From: Hydnum rufescens UP504
Lineage: Eukaryota > Basidiomycota > Agaricomycetes > Cantharellales > Hydnaceae
Direction of reading: 5' to 3'
DNA: 64,000 nt
Assembly: GCA_014904985.1 (NCBI GenBank)
Contig: MU129083.1
Span: 62,001-126,000, forward strand
The notes below the pieces were generated by a model that made no database searches, had not been told where the DNA came from, and was given only the letters and a program-made list of their open reading frames with translations. This document shows, one piece after another, positions 51,061-62,540 of the stretch. A program made the translations under genes and the position numbers. The stretch's first letter is position 1, and every line of letters starts with the position of its first letter.

Positions 51061-51069
51061 CACAGCGGT

Positions 51070-51640
51070 CTCAAGAGAGAGGACACCAAATTTCCTGAAG
51101 TATGGAGGTTGGGATGGGACGCCAAGATCCGGAAGAGGTACATATCGCGCGGCACCTATTTCCCAAAATGTCTCTCCAAGGCAGTCTCCCCAGGCAGACT
51201 TCTGCCCTATAAGATTGAGGATGGGAGGGAGGGGGACACCGAATTTTCTGAGGGGTGGAGGTTAGGATGGGGCACTAAGACTGGGAAGCGGCACATAATC
51301 GCGCGGCACCTATTTCCCAAAATATATCTCCCACGTAGTTTCCCCAGGCAGACATCTAATATCCCACAAGATCAAGGACGACAGGGAGGAGGATACCGAA
51401 TTTTCTGAGGGATGGCGGTTAGGATGGGACACTAAGATCGGGGAGAGGTACATACTGCGTGGCGCCTAAATCTCCAAGGTAGTCTACCCAGGCAGACATC
51501 TATCCCATAAGATTGAGGACGACAGGGAGGAGGACACCGAACTTTCTGAGCGACACAGGCCAGGACGGGACACGAAGATCGGGAAGAGGCACATATCGCA
51601 TGGCACCTATTTCCCCAAATATATTTCGCCGATGCTGCGC
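51070..51640. repeat. Minisatellite of ~145-160 bp units, about four copies
   Basis: Units share GACACCGAATTTTCTGAGG, then a GGATGGG(A/G)CACTAAGA block, then GCGCGGCACCTATTTCCC, a (C)TCTCCCAGGTAGT-like block, and CCCCAGGCAGACAT followed by CCCATAAGATTGAGG. Copies begin near 51080, 51233, 51390 and 51528. The copies differ by many substitutions and small gaps, so the array is old. It lies in a 2.5-kb region without genes. Confidence 0.85.
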
Positions 51641-52930
51641 CCCCGAAAAGATAGCATACGCATCGGGCGACCAAAGTGTTAAAGAAAGTAGCCTGAGGAT
51701 GTTATGGTAGCCACCAAGGTTGGCAGTTTGTTGAGAGCTGTCAGAATTCCACCAAGCCCAACCGATTGGGTAGAGGTATCCAGGTACGGTGGCCATGCGG
51801 TCAGCCAACTTTATTGGCTGGGAAGATCGATCTAAATCAGTCTATAACGAAAGAGTAATTTACGATTCACCGTGGGAGGGTGAGAGACCCGCCTTGGGTT
51901 CTCCCTGGAACCCCAAAGATGAGTCGAAAAAGCTACCACCGAACAGGAAAGTCTTCTGATCGATTCTCTTTCGATCTACGTTTAGACATTGGAATTCAGA
52001 TAATTAGGCGAAACCCTCAGCAGACGTATCATAAAGGAGTTGGGCGGTCAAAATCCCCGAGAGAAGGCCAAAGTCCCGAAGCATAGAACAGCATAATCAT
52101 GTGGAGGTGGACGTTAGATGCTCCTTAAAGCGCGAACTGCACTCCATACAGGGCACGACCCTGGCACAGTTCCCCAGAAACAAGGGGAGAGTATGATGAA
52201 GTCCGAGGCATCCGGACCGGTGGCAAGATAGACGAGGGAAGTTTCCGGCCGGTAAGCGCCGTTCGTACTCCTACAAGATAATAAGTCTTCTCCAAGAGCC
52301 CTGGTGTATGCTATATGTCCACGTTATACCTAAAAAGGGTATGCCGTAACTGTATGTAGTAGGAATGCAGATGGTAAAAAGTAAGCAACGGAATTCAAAG
52401 GACTGTGGGAACTTGGAAGGAGATAAGCGAAGAAGGACTGGTGGGAAGGTACCCACCAGGGAGGGGGCAGGGTGATACAGTGATGAGGTGAATGGGACGG
52501 CTACTGGCATGTGTGATAGAGTGAACGAAGGAGAAAAGGAGTTTACTGTATGATGGGAAAGGGAGAAGGGAGGCATAAAGAAAGATTAGTCAAGGGGGAG
52601 TAGGAATTTAAGATAAAGAGGAGGGGGGAGGCCGGTGGGAATTGGCATGGCAAGGAGTGAGGATTGCTGTGTGGCCCACACGTATCGATGCATTGGTGAA
52701 AGTAGCTTGCTGTACAGACTCAGTCTGTACCGGCTAGTGCCACCGAAGACTCGAGGAAAGAAAGCCTCAAGGTGCTGTCATCACATCACTATTTGCTTCA
52801 AACTTATCGGCTAATATCATTCAAATGAATCCAATCCATTTCATCTTGAAGCAAAAAAAGCCCCAACATATCGTAGTTAGCGAGAAAAAAACAGGACTCA
52901 GGAGTCCGTCAGTTGAACCAGTCACGGCAA
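51641..52930. other. Gene-free, nothing recognised
   Basis: Short open frames only. Purine-rich low-complexity stretches around 52540-52640. Confidence 0.4.
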
Positions 52931-52934
52931 CACT

Positions 52935-53480
52935 ATTTGCTAGGCATGGAAATGCTGGTACCTAAGAAGAGAATGTTCAACGGTCTCATGCTCATTGCAG
53001 TAGGGGCAGTTTGGTGACTCGGAATGCCCAATCCGCTCAAGGCAACCACGTAATCTACGTGATACGTGCTAAGTTGAACAATGAGGCTGCACGGGCCAGA
53101 GACGCCTTCCGGAGGGGGAAGGAAATCGTTAGGGATAAATTCTCGCGTGGCTGCGACTGAACAAGAAACGGCATCGGCATCGGCATCCAGATTGGGTCGC
53201 TCAGCTGTGGATTTGGCTGCCTCATCGCCCGGAGGTGAAGTCTGTTGCAAGTTCGAGTGCTGGGTAGATTCCCTTGGGCTCGGCCTCAAAGACTGCGTGT
53301 TCACCCAGCCGGAAAGAGAGAACGTACGGCCATGCGCAAATCGACAGCTGCTGCAACCCCATCTTGCTTTTTCGAGCTATCGCTATAGAGATGGCACTCA
53401 GTGTGATGGAGAAGTGCGCTGATGGGGGTCTAGTGGGCCGGGGTCGTGCAGAAAGGAATATCGGAATATCGATATAGACC
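52935..53480 (-). mobile_element. Decayed non-LTR retroelement C-terminal fragment (RNase H plus zinc-knuckle tail)
   Basis: Read on the minus strand, from 53480 downward, pieces in shifting frames give an RNase H-like block (HAVFEAEPKGIYPALELATD, resembling EHTVxEAELxGLxxALxL), then SLIVQLSTYHVDY and, in another frame, CLERIGHSESPNCPYC with NEHETVEHSLLRYQHF. The order RNase H, QLxTxH, SPxCxxCxxxETVEH is that of Tad1/Rhizoctonia-type non-LTR retrotransposons. Multiple frame changes mark it as a relic; no reverse transcriptase domain remains. No poly-A tail or target duplication seen. Confidence 0.55.
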
Positions 53481-55499
53481 ATGTGATCGAGGCGGACTCA
53501 AATGGTAAGGCGCTTAGCTTATCGTAATTCAATACTAGTGGCTGCTGCTACCATTGTTACAGCATGAATGTGGAATTTCCCCATTTTATTTTTGCACCCC
53601 TAGGTCATAAATTACGTGGTCTACTGTACCTATCTAGAAGCGGTGACAGTAAAACACCTGTAAGCAAAACAGTGGGAAAGGCCATAGACAAGGACCAGAG
53701 GTGGCCGCGCGATGGCATTGTATTGTTGCGCAGATCAAGTCAGGGTCGGCGGGATTGGAAAATGAACGTTCCCTTTGATCGCAAATTCATTTCCACCCTT
53801 TCTCCTCCTTATAAAACACCAGATCCCCAAAATATGGAGGCAAACCCACATCCCTTCTACGATGGCAATCCCCCACTATTCGATCCACATCAGTCAGTCT
53901 CATCCATTTAATTACCATCGTGCCCCGAGCTCCTGGTCCATTGATGTCTTTTCCTCCCAGACACCGGAGATGGGGGGACTGGGGGAGGAACGGGCGGGGG
54001 AATCGGAGGGCATGGAGGGAGCGTCACCATCTGTGAGTCGCATCATCACTTGAATCATGGCCATGTTCTCAGACCCACCGATGCTTAGCCAACGTCTACA
54101 ATTTTCGTGGCCATACAGAAAGTATAGGCACAATTGGAACGCCTCCGACCCCGATAATTACCCTTTCCATACGTTTTTGGATATTTGAACTGCAGGTAAG
54201 ATCGTCCGTCCTTCCCTTGGCTCGTTTCTTACCAGCCTAAGCACACGGATAGATCAACGTAATTCTTCGACTGTGAGTCAGTATAGGTGTTCGGGCTCTC
54301 TTTCAAGGAGATAACGAAACATGCAGCCCGGGTGGGCCTTCCACATCCGACGAAAAAATCACCACCCAGAGCTAGGTGTTCCTATCCAATTCGCACTGCA
54401 TTCCACCACACCATCGTGTCAGAAAAAATGAGGGGGATTGATTATGATGAGTCTCCCGGGGGCATGGAATTATTATAGTACGTAGAGTTAGGGATGGGTT
54501 TGTAGTGCTTGAAATAAGCCTGTTAAGGCTCGGGAAAGTGCCTGTAGCTGTGGCCATTGAACCAACTGTCATAGCCATCGGCAAGGATACCTCGGAGTGT
54601 GTGGTCAAATGTACTGGGCTTATCGCCTTTCATCGCTACCTCCATCTTCCCATGGCGTGCTCAGTATGATTTGAAACTGAGAACGAGATCGGCGGGCTTA
54701 CTATGTTACAGGGCCACATATCGCATTCAACATGCTGCGGCTGCAGGTCTAAAATGAAGTGGATAACCCGGAATCATATATAAAGATACAATGCCAATGA
54801 TTCCATTCATAAATATTTGGCAATCCCACGGCAATCCACAATCGCCTCAGTTGGTTGAGGGCGATCGATCTCCCTATATATGCCTGGATCTATCACTGCA
54901 AGGGTAACAGGCAATCGTAAGCTGGCATTCGGTGGCCTACGGTGGATCTACGGGGCCGAATTCCAAGCGCGTTTGCTCAATTTGGCTTTGGTCACTGATA
55001 GAACGGGAAAGATCAACCAACCTATAATAACCATTGATTCCGGTTACCAGAACCTACGTAAACGTAGACTCGCTCAAAATGGCATTAGCCTTCTGCCCCA
55101 ATGGTTTTCCTTACTTAATTCCAATTAAATTGGCTCACTAAGAAATTTGGGTGCCCTGGAGGAGTCAAAATATAGCCAAAATACAGGAGCGTACGAATGT
55201 GTCATTTTCGGCGTGCTGTGACCTGGAAACCAAGAAATCCACGTTTACATTGCGGTTCTTCTGAATCCGGCTCGTGCCGCGTCAAGCTCAATTGAGTCCC
55301 CTCGGCCCAAGCAGGATCAGACTGGAGCCTTGTCAGCAAGATTGATTATCCTTCAGCTTCGAAGACCTCAGAGCTTCCGAAGCACAACTGATTTTGGTGA
55401 CGAGCGCATTGAATCCATTCTATCCAATTAAGGCCCCTATATTGTAGATCACATGATTTCATAAGCCCACACCAGTTCCATCTTCTTCAAACAAGTAAC
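53481..55499. other. Gene-poor, nothing recognised
   Basis: Open frames at 53564-53911 and 54880-55128 (+) lack recognisable motifs or supporting exons. They may be decayed transposon or gene fragments. Confidence 0.4.
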
Positions 55500-55582
55500 A
55501 CAAGCTTTTATTGTACTAGATACAGTGCAGCAAAAGCTGCGCTGCTTTTGATTTTTAACTAATGTATTATTCATTATTCTAA
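55500..55582 (+). repeat. Probable solitary, decayed copy of the P2 hairpin intron module
   Basis: CAAAAGC at ~55531 and GCTTTTG at ~55544 form a short P2-like hairpin. It is followed by TTTTTAACTAATGTATTATT and ATTATTCTAAG. This 3' part matches the intron ends of the 61-64 kb array, where the minus strand reads TTTTTAACTAATGTTTTATT then TCCTATTCTAG. The acceptor AG is preceded by an extra A. No P1 hairpin recognised upstream. Confidence 0.5.
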
Positions 55583-58045
55583 GCGGCCAGAGGACCCATG
55601 GACCCGCGCAATATTGAGTTCAATGACAATTTATATTTTGTTCCTCGATCACAACATGCGGTTTCCGCAGTGGGAAATGCATGTGGGAAACGTGTCGGAC
55701 GACCGCAACGATGCGGTTTGCAGCCCTCCGAGTCCACGAGAGTGTTCTGTGCCGCTATCATGCGTGGATTGAATGTGGCTCTGACGCTGCGTCCGGACGC
55801 GCCGAGAAAGGGGCCAGAAAGGATAGTAGGGCTTCGGAGATTTTACCGCTGTATTCCTGATAATTCATCAGTCGTTTGGATACACGCCCCCTTGGACTGC
55901 TTGGGGACATTGAGATGACGTGAGTATGTATCGTGGGATGGCTTTGCGCCCCAAACATCGCCCGGCTGTCTGGTGATTCAGAGGAACAACGAGAGGAAAA
56001 TATATTCAGAGAAAGGACGGACATTCGGCCCCGAGGGATCCCTGTGGAGGAGACAAACGAGGTTGGCGCTGGTTCACGACGCCAGTGTCGGAGGAGGTAG
56101 TCGTGTGGAAGGATGACAGAGGAGTTTATCTGCCTTGAAATAGTGAGCAGCTGAGGATAGAGCTGTTGAGACGGATATAGGCTTGAGTACATAATGTACA
56201 TACCTCGTGTTTCTCTCCTACATGTGCGTATAGCTTCCGCCGAGCACCGTCGCTCATCAAGAGCGAGCATGGTTACAGGACGTGCATAATTGTTGGCTAC
56301 TGAGGGAGGGCCAGATGTTACGCCTTGCTCTACATCCCAGGAAGGATCTTTTCCCCAACAATAAGTTGTGACGACCTTCAATCACTCCGCAATTCGGCAG
56401 ACTCCGAAACGTGAGATCCACAATCACCACTTGAGTCACCAGTGCGTACTGTATTTTCATGGCCATGACCAGTCACTGGTATGCATTCGGGAGGACAAGG
56501 GTCAACCCCTGCAGAACCAACCGACTGTAGACCAGTTTCCATTCATTTGATAGGTCAGATCTCGCAAACAGTACATTCAAGTAATGCTGGTTCTGAACTG
56601 CACCCTACTCGAGCGGTGCACCTTGTTCCTTCATTGAAATTGTAGCAAGCTTCGAATTGGCTCCACTTAGGCGACCAAATCCCTAAATGACCAGCCTACG
56701 GTTCCAACCACAAAATAATCCAATCACGCAATCCTGTGCTCAACTCAGTGCTTAGGGGACCTCGCTAGGGCGTTCAGTACGGTTCTAAGGATTCTCATAT
56801 GCGCGCTGGTGCGCGATAGTTGGTCATCCAGTGACTTGCTCTCCATCGCCTCAAAACCTCCTCTCTCTCGAACCCGCAACACCCCATGCCACCCGGAAAA
56901 CCCTAGTCGCTTCGAAGAGCCAGCTTCCCACCGCTCCACTCCACTCCTTCTGAATCTGACTCGATTTCCCCAGACGCCCCTTTCATCCCTCCAGGTACGC
57001 CTCAGCTGGCCTCGGATAAGTTCAACGGCGACCCCGATCATCCCCCCTAAGATGTTACCCTCACTTTGGGCTCAATGCTGGATGTCGTTCCTGCTCTTCC
57101 TCTGGTGCTCGCAGATCCGCTGACTCAAGTGCCGGATGTCACATCGGGGATGATCGATATTGTTAACCCCGTACGCGAGCGAAATGATGCATTTGTACAC
57201 CTTATATTTGAGATCTTCCTGAAGTTTTTCCAATGCTCGGTGGGCGAGTTCAAGGAGAACGATGGGTCCATCCTTGATGAACCACTTGCGGTCACTATTT
57301 GATGGATCGGGGGGTTGCCACCCGGCCCATCCCATATGATGTTATAGCGATGAGTCTCGTTAGCCACAACTAGGAGAGAGACTACAATCGTAGGACGAGT
57401 ACGTAGCCACGAGGAAAATGCCACCATGTATAGATTGCTTCGGCTTGTGGAATTATTCTCGCCTGTACTCACATTTATACGAGAGACGGAAAATGACGTG
57501 TGGCCCAAGAGGGCGAAGAATGGATCTGGCTCTCTACAACATAATTCGATGTGCACTAAATCCGAGCGACGCTATTCCTGTTTGCAATATGGAAGGCACT
57601 GAGCCTAAAAACACAAAATTTGGTGTCGACGCCGGGTCGTGGGGTGAAAAGAGTAATTCAGTATTCCTCATGGGAAATTGATGAACAAAAACCACACCTC
57701 TTGGAAGTCCTGAAGGGGTCTGGCACAGCGTAATATTGTGGGAGTGGACGTGGGAACCTCTCCCAAGTGCCAACTGCACTCCCTCTCCGAGCGTTGTTGG
57801 AAATAATTCCCATTATCCCTCGGAACGAAATGCAGCGGGGATTCCAGCACCTTTTTTCAGGATATGTATTTCACGGGTACGGGGGGACAGAGGCAGGCAA
57901 AAGACCACACCCTGGTCGAAAAAAAAAAAAGACTAGCACAAACTCAAAGCCAATGCACGGGGCGGCAATATGCAACAAGTATACACGGCAGTAGAGCTAC
58001 AGAGGTGGTCAGAGAGATCCAACCCATGACAAGATAACGAACCCC
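55583..58045. other. Unassigned region with several uninformative open frames
   Basis: Open frames on both strands between 56745 and 57335 (for example + 57066-57302, containing LGSMLDVVPALPLVLADP; and the opposing minus frame FIKDGPIVLLELAHRALEKL) could be exons of an unrecognised gene, but I cannot choose the strand. A poly-A run at 57920 is unremarkable. Confidence 0.35.
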
Positions 58046-58885
58046 TCAGCCAGATTGAACTCCAAAAGACCAGCGTGCCACTGCTTCATCACGTTCTAGT
58101 GCCATCTGCCTTTCCCCTAGCTGTCTCCGATATTTATCAAAGTGGTAGGTCGGATATGGTGGCTCAATCCCATTATTGTCCATATACTCATCATCCATGC
58201 TCATCATCCAAATCATCCGCGGTTTTGAAGGGATAGACAAAGAATCGGATGTTTGGCACATTCTTGTACTGGGGAGTACCGAACATACCGATGACACATT
58301 GTAGATAGTTCCAATCAAATACGCCTGCCGGGGGCACGGGTATATCTCTGCTGTGGACCGAAAGGGTTACAGAGTGCAGGTGAAGAGGGGGTGTGGTGAC
58401 AATCGGAATTGGCTGCGAGCCAAGGACCGATAGAGTGCGAATAGTGGGATGAAAGTTGTGGAGGGTGTAAGTATCACCCTACACAGCGCAATACTGAATA
58501 ACAAGAGCTTGAAGGTCCATATAGTTTCTCACCATTTCGTGGTAGAAACCCAGGTGGAAATGATTTACCAGTGTATCCAAGGGACGCCATAGAAGGATCC
58601 CAATTCTCAGATCAAATGAATGGATGCCAAGGACCGCCTGCGTCCCCGAAAATCGTGCTATGACATCTCGCGCACCATCTGAGCCGAGGCGCTTCGGGAT
58701 GAGATGAGATGAGATGCAATTAATGCGGTCTCAGATGTAGTCACAACACATCTGGCATCATCACGAAGGTGGAGGAGGTCTCTAAATGTTGTAGCATTCG
58801 ATTGGGTGCCCATGGTGGTCACTAAATGGAGGTGGCATTCACTTATTTTGGAGAGCAAGATCGAGCCCTGTTGACTCAAACTCAT
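58046..58885 (-). CDS. Unrecognised multi-exon gene
   Basis: Several exon-like pieces follow in order on the minus strand: MSLSQQGSILLSKISECHLH, TTFRDLLHLRDDARCVVTT, DGARDVIARFSGTQAVLGIH with SFDLRIGILLWRPLDTLVNH, FHLGFYHEM before a GTGAG donor, then YTLHNFHPTIRTLSVLGS, LHLHSVTLSVHSRDIPVP and NIRFFVYPFKTADD, and a tail NGIEPPYPTYHFDKYRRQ ending WSFGVQSG. The frame between the first two blocks changes across a (CATCT)3-like microsatellite near 58700, either an intron or slippage. The leucine-rich, beta-like composition resembles fungal F-box/LRR-type proteins but no F-box is seen. Confidence 0.45.
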
Positions 58886-59034
58886 AGATCCCGGGGAGTA
58901 GCACCTTAGGCAAACACCTTTAAGTACCTAGTTAGCTATGTAATACCCTATAGGCACATCCTACCTACGGAGGTACAACTTATAATGGTATACTTGGAAT
59001 ACTCACCTATTTATTTGCTTGAAAAATAGGGCTC

Positions 59035-59061
59035 CCCAGGGCTGATTTTTCAGCCCTGGGT
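59035..59061. repeat. Short hairpin CCCAGGGCTGA / TCAGCCCTGGG
   Basis: An 11-bp perfect stem with a four-base T loop lies in the intergenic gap before the repeat-rich leader of the GRF gene. Role unknown. Confidence 0.7.
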
Positions 59062-59129
59062 CCCCTCCAGAAAACCCGGGGGTTCAGGGGTGGTAGCCCC
59101 CGAGAAGCTCTGGGGTTCTTGGTCTGGGG

Positions 59130-59225
59130 ACACCCAAAGTTGGCCTGGGGACGCCCGAGTTAGGCCTTGGGACACTTGGATTAGGTCATGGGACCCCGGA
59201 ATTAGGCCGTGGGATCCTCAGAAGG
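59130..59225 (+). repeat. 21-bp tandem repeat
   Basis: Four diverged units approximating GGCCTGGGGACCCCGGATTA. In one forward frame it reads as a heptad, for example IRSWDPG then IRPWDPQ. Located 300-400 bp upstream of the GRF gene start; if that frame is used, the GRF protein would have a Trp-rich N-terminus. Confidence 0.7.
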
Positions 59226-59527
59226 GGTGGGTCCGCCTGGCTGCAGAATCAAATTTGGCCGCAGCCTCACTTGGTCGTCCATCCCCTTCCTTGGGGCTAC
59301 CAATCCCTCACTTATGCTTCCCCCATGTCCCAGGACCTAACTTTGTGGATCCTACACTGATTCAGAGAACAAGGTGTCCATCGTCATTTCGGGCTAACAA
59401 ATATCTAACTCCGTGTAAGTTCTCATCACTCTGGGTCCTCCAGTTGTACCCATTGAGATATTCTACCTGCGGGCTTGTACGGATGCAAATACCATGCCCC
59501 AATTCTCACCTTCACCTCCAACTAGTC

Positions 59528-60505
59528 ATGGGAAGGTGGGTAATCAAGCGCAATGTCGAGTTCAGGAACAACAAGCTGCTGTGCAAATGCTCTGTTTTCG
59601 GTAAGTATTGTCTCCTTCCCTGTTTATTCTCCTAAACTGAACTAATTATGATGTTATAGCAAGGATCTGCGTGATTGCTGAAGGCCCTAACCGAGACAAA
59701 CGTTTCTATGCATGCAGTAGTGGCTCCAAGTGTGGCTTTCTTTGTAAGTTGAATGCATGCTCTCCTTCATTCATTGCGAGTCTGATTTTTTCCCTTCTCA
59801 GTTTGGGTGTGTCCTCCTTTGGCAGCCCCCGGGTCCCTTTGCAGTGGACTCATGTCTTTTATTTACTAGGCTGAGCAACCCCTGATGCTGAGGATGATGA
59901 AACTGAGCCAAACGACGATGGTGTGGAGGGTAACGGGTCCAACTTCGAGCAGGAAACATTGCATTTGCGATCTTCAGGACATTTGCCACATTCTGAATGC
60001 TCCGAACACTCCAAACACTCCGAATGCTCCAAATGCTCCAAATGCTTGGGACCTTCACCCTCCAGTATGTGGGACAGTATCATTACTTTGTTCATAGTCA
60101 AAAACTAATGGGATCTGCTCATACAGATTCCCCCTCAAAGTGGACAGCCCGGCAAATGAAAAACACACGATCGTCCTCCAAATCTTCATCGCCATCCAAG
60201 CCCGCGGTGAGGTTTGAATTTGATTCAATGTCTCCCTCCCACCCCGTTGTAACCGAATCCGGAAAGGGTATACCAGAAACATCTGAGGTTCAAATCATCA
60301 TTCTACACATCTAGACTATTTCTCACCATCTCTCTTACGATAGATAATTTTGAAGCTTGAGCACATAAGAGCTGAGCTGGCTGCCATTCGCCTGGAGATG
60401 GCCATGTTTCGAAACGAAGTTTCCGGTCTTCACATGGATATGTCTGAGATGCAGGCTGATATAGGTACTCTCTATAGCCTTCTTACAGACGACGCTGTCA
60501 AGTGA
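59528..60505 (+). CDS. GRF-type zinc-finger protein with C-terminal coiled coil
   Basis: Exon 1, MGRWVIKRNVEFRNNKLLCK ending CSVF, joins ARICVIAEGPNRDKRFYACS with SGSKCGFL, giving the Cys spacing of a GRF zinc finger (CxC...GPNxxxRFYxC...CGF), a nucleic-acid-binding module seen in TOP3-alpha, APE2 and NEIL3 and in many fungal proteins of unknown role. Next, an acidic stretch (DAEDDETEPNDDG) and a Cys/Ser/His-rich repeat (HSECSKCSKC) encoded by 9-bp repeats, a basic Ser-rich block, and a final exon KLEHIRAELAAIRLEMAMFR with GLHMDMSEMQADIGTLYSLL, a probable coiled coil. Stop at 60503. The true start may lie upstream in the same frame. Confidence 0.65.
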
Positions 60506-60877
60506 GATTTGCTGTATTTGCTAATGATGGCAAAATCCGTGGAATGTTGATGTACTCGCACCACTTCTGCTTCATCTAAAATCCTCTTATGCCTTATGCT
60601 TGTCGCTCCGTTCGTTAGTCTAGTTATGTGCGACGTTCCAGAATGAGCGATACTGTCGGTCGTTTCAACTGCCTCCCTACCAGTCCCCATCAGTGAGAAA
60701 TCTGGTGGGGTTGAAGGGCCCTTATGGTTGGAGCGGGCTTGTCAATTCACATGAGCATAAGAACTCCTACGCAATCTATCGATGAAAAGCCAATCCCAAC
60801 ACAGCCTAGGCCACTGGCGACAGATAGGAAACTCGAACTCTCTTGAATGGGAGCCTGCCAGGCTGGTCAGTCAAATT

Positions 60878-60932
60878 GGGGACCTAATTAGGTACCATTT
60901 TCAGGGCAGAAAATGGTACCTAATAGGTCCCC
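60878..60932. repeat. Inverted repeat with 23-bp arms
   Basis: GGGGACCTAATTAGGTACCA... pairs with ...TGGTACCTAATAGGTCCCC across a short spacer. It lies between the GRF gene and the hairpin array; a second small inverted motif, ATGGCCGAAATTCGGCCA, follows. Confidence 0.8.
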
Positions 60933-61009
60933 AGACAGTATGGCCGAAATTCGGCCAAAATACGGCCATTCTGATTCATTTCAGCCAATCCATGGCTGTG
61001 CTAGATTAT

Positions 61010-61110
61010 TTATTTATTTATTATTATTATTATCATTATTATTATTATTACTACTATAATTATATACATATTACGCTATATACATATTATCCCCCCCCCC
61101 CCCCCGGGGT
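61010..61110. repeat. TTA/ATT microsatellite followed by a poly-C run
   Basis: An imperfect trinucleotide run (TTATTATTATTATC...) at about 61010-61052, then a run of ~16 C at about 61091-61106. The poly-C length is likely unreliable. Confidence 0.9.
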
Positions 61111-61210
61111 CTGCCACCACAGGGGGGCAGTTCATGCAGGTCGTGGGTTTGCAGGTGGTGGGCCAGGTTAATAAATAACACATTAGTAGAAGAAAAGTAC
61201 CTTAAATCCA

Positions 61211-62486
61211 CCACACCTGCTGCAGCGGGTGTGGCTCATATGCCCCAGTCAGGGGCCTGGGCTCCATTTGGGCAGACTCCCGAGGGAGTGTTTGCGGTTT
61301 TTGTTCGTACAGGCATTCACGGTTTTCATTCGTGTGGTCATGCGGGGTTTCGTTCCTGGTTTTCGTTTGCAGCGTGTCGTTCAGCGGGTTGTTGTTGTCT
61401 GGGGTCGCACCGGGTTTTGTTGGTGGGTCGGCGGATTCGGGCTTGGTGGTGTAAGTTTCATGTGTTAGCTAAAATTAAAAGAATACATACATTATATGGC
61501 CACACACCCGCCATGGCGGATGTGTGGCCCTATTCTCCTGCTCTTCTGGTTTGTGGTTTCGTATGGGCAGGGTTGGGTTGGTGGTGTACTCATTGGCTCG
61601 GGGCCCGCGCATTGAGGTTGGACAGCTTGACCTAGAATAGAAATAAAACATTAGTTATATCAAAACTCACGCAAAAAGAGCAGTGACTGCTGCTCTTTTT
61701 GCGCGTTTGCAGTTATTAAAAAAAAACATATCTAATATTGCCACACACCCGCCGCAGCGGGTGTGTGGCTCCCTACTTTCGTCTTGGTGGCGTCGTGTGC
61801 CTGCCTTCATTTGTTTATTCGCCCGTTCGGGCATTCCGATTCGTGTGACGCGGGGGCTTTCGGTTGTGGGGGAATATCCTGGCCTAGAATAGGAAATAAA
61901 ACATTAGTTAAAAATTTAAAAACAGCGCAAAAAGAGCAGCAAGTGCTGCTCTTTTTGCGCCGGGTGGGAACATGGACTTAGCTTATATAGAACCACACAC
62001 CCGCCACAGTGGGTGTGTGGTTCGCATGGCCACTCGGGCGGTGTATCACCACCTCTCGTGTTTTCGTTCAGGCTCAGTTGGCTGGGTGTTGTTTCGTTGG
62101 GTTTTGCGTCGCTGGGTTTCACATTGCGGGTTTCGTGTCGCTGGGTTTTCGCGTTGCTGGGTTTCGTGTTGTTGGGTTGTCTCATTGGGTTTCGCATTGC
62201 ATGGTGTCGCGTCGCGTGGTGTTGCGTTGCGTGGTGTCACGTCGTTGGGTCGTGTCGTTTCGTTTGGTGTGTTTTGGTTCGCGTATTACCGTATGGGGTC
62301 TGACTGGCTGGGCCTCATCCTTTGGCACCCGGGACCAGGCTATGACCTAGAATAATAAAGGGTTGTTAGTAAAAAAGTTCAAAGCAGCGCAAAAGAGCAG
62401 CTTTCGCTGCTCTTTTTGCGCCGTTGTATCTACTAGAAAAAATACTCACCTTGTGACCACACACCCGCAGCAGCGGGTGCATGGTC
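61211..62486 (-). repeat. Left arm of the P1/P2 hairpin array (reads on the minus strand)
   Basis: P1 hairpins (CCACACACCCGC stem) lie at 61211-61234, 61498-61529, 61740-61769, 61991-62022 and 62455-62486. P2 hairpins (GCGCAAAAAGAGCAGC stem) lie at 61670-61703, 61925-61960 and 62387-62421. Read on the minus strand, each P1 is followed by an intron-like segment containing P2, an AACTAAT or TACTAAC branch site and TATTCTAG. Exon-like segments between (for example 62023-62346) are rich in A and C on that strand, with runs of ACGCGAAACCCA. The 61498 P1 module lacks P2. Donors decay away from the palindrome: 62449 is consensus, the outer ones are mutated. Confidence 0.85.
62347..62449 (-). other. 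Best-preserved P2-containing intron of the left arm (103 nt)
   Basis: On the minus strand, CAAG then GTGAGTATTTTTTCTAG, the P2 stem-loop with GAAA tetraloop, TTTTTTACTAACAACCC (perfect TACTAAC branch site), then TTTATTATTCTAG and exon GTCATAGCCTGGTCCCGGGT. All splice signals match consensus. Confidence 0.75.
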
Positions 62487-62540
62487 ATGCGTTTGCCTTT
62501 TCGGCAGTTCCTTGTGTGGTTGCGGAGATGGAAGCAAGAT

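Noticed and set aside
60270..60310. tRNA-like GGTTCAAATC string
   Set aside because: No matching acceptor stem or D-arm around it; it lies inside the GRF gene.
61670..61960. P2 hairpins as rho-independent terminators
   Set aside because: The stem-plus-T-run look is bacterial; here the T run is inside the stem, the context has eukaryotic splice signals and no operon.
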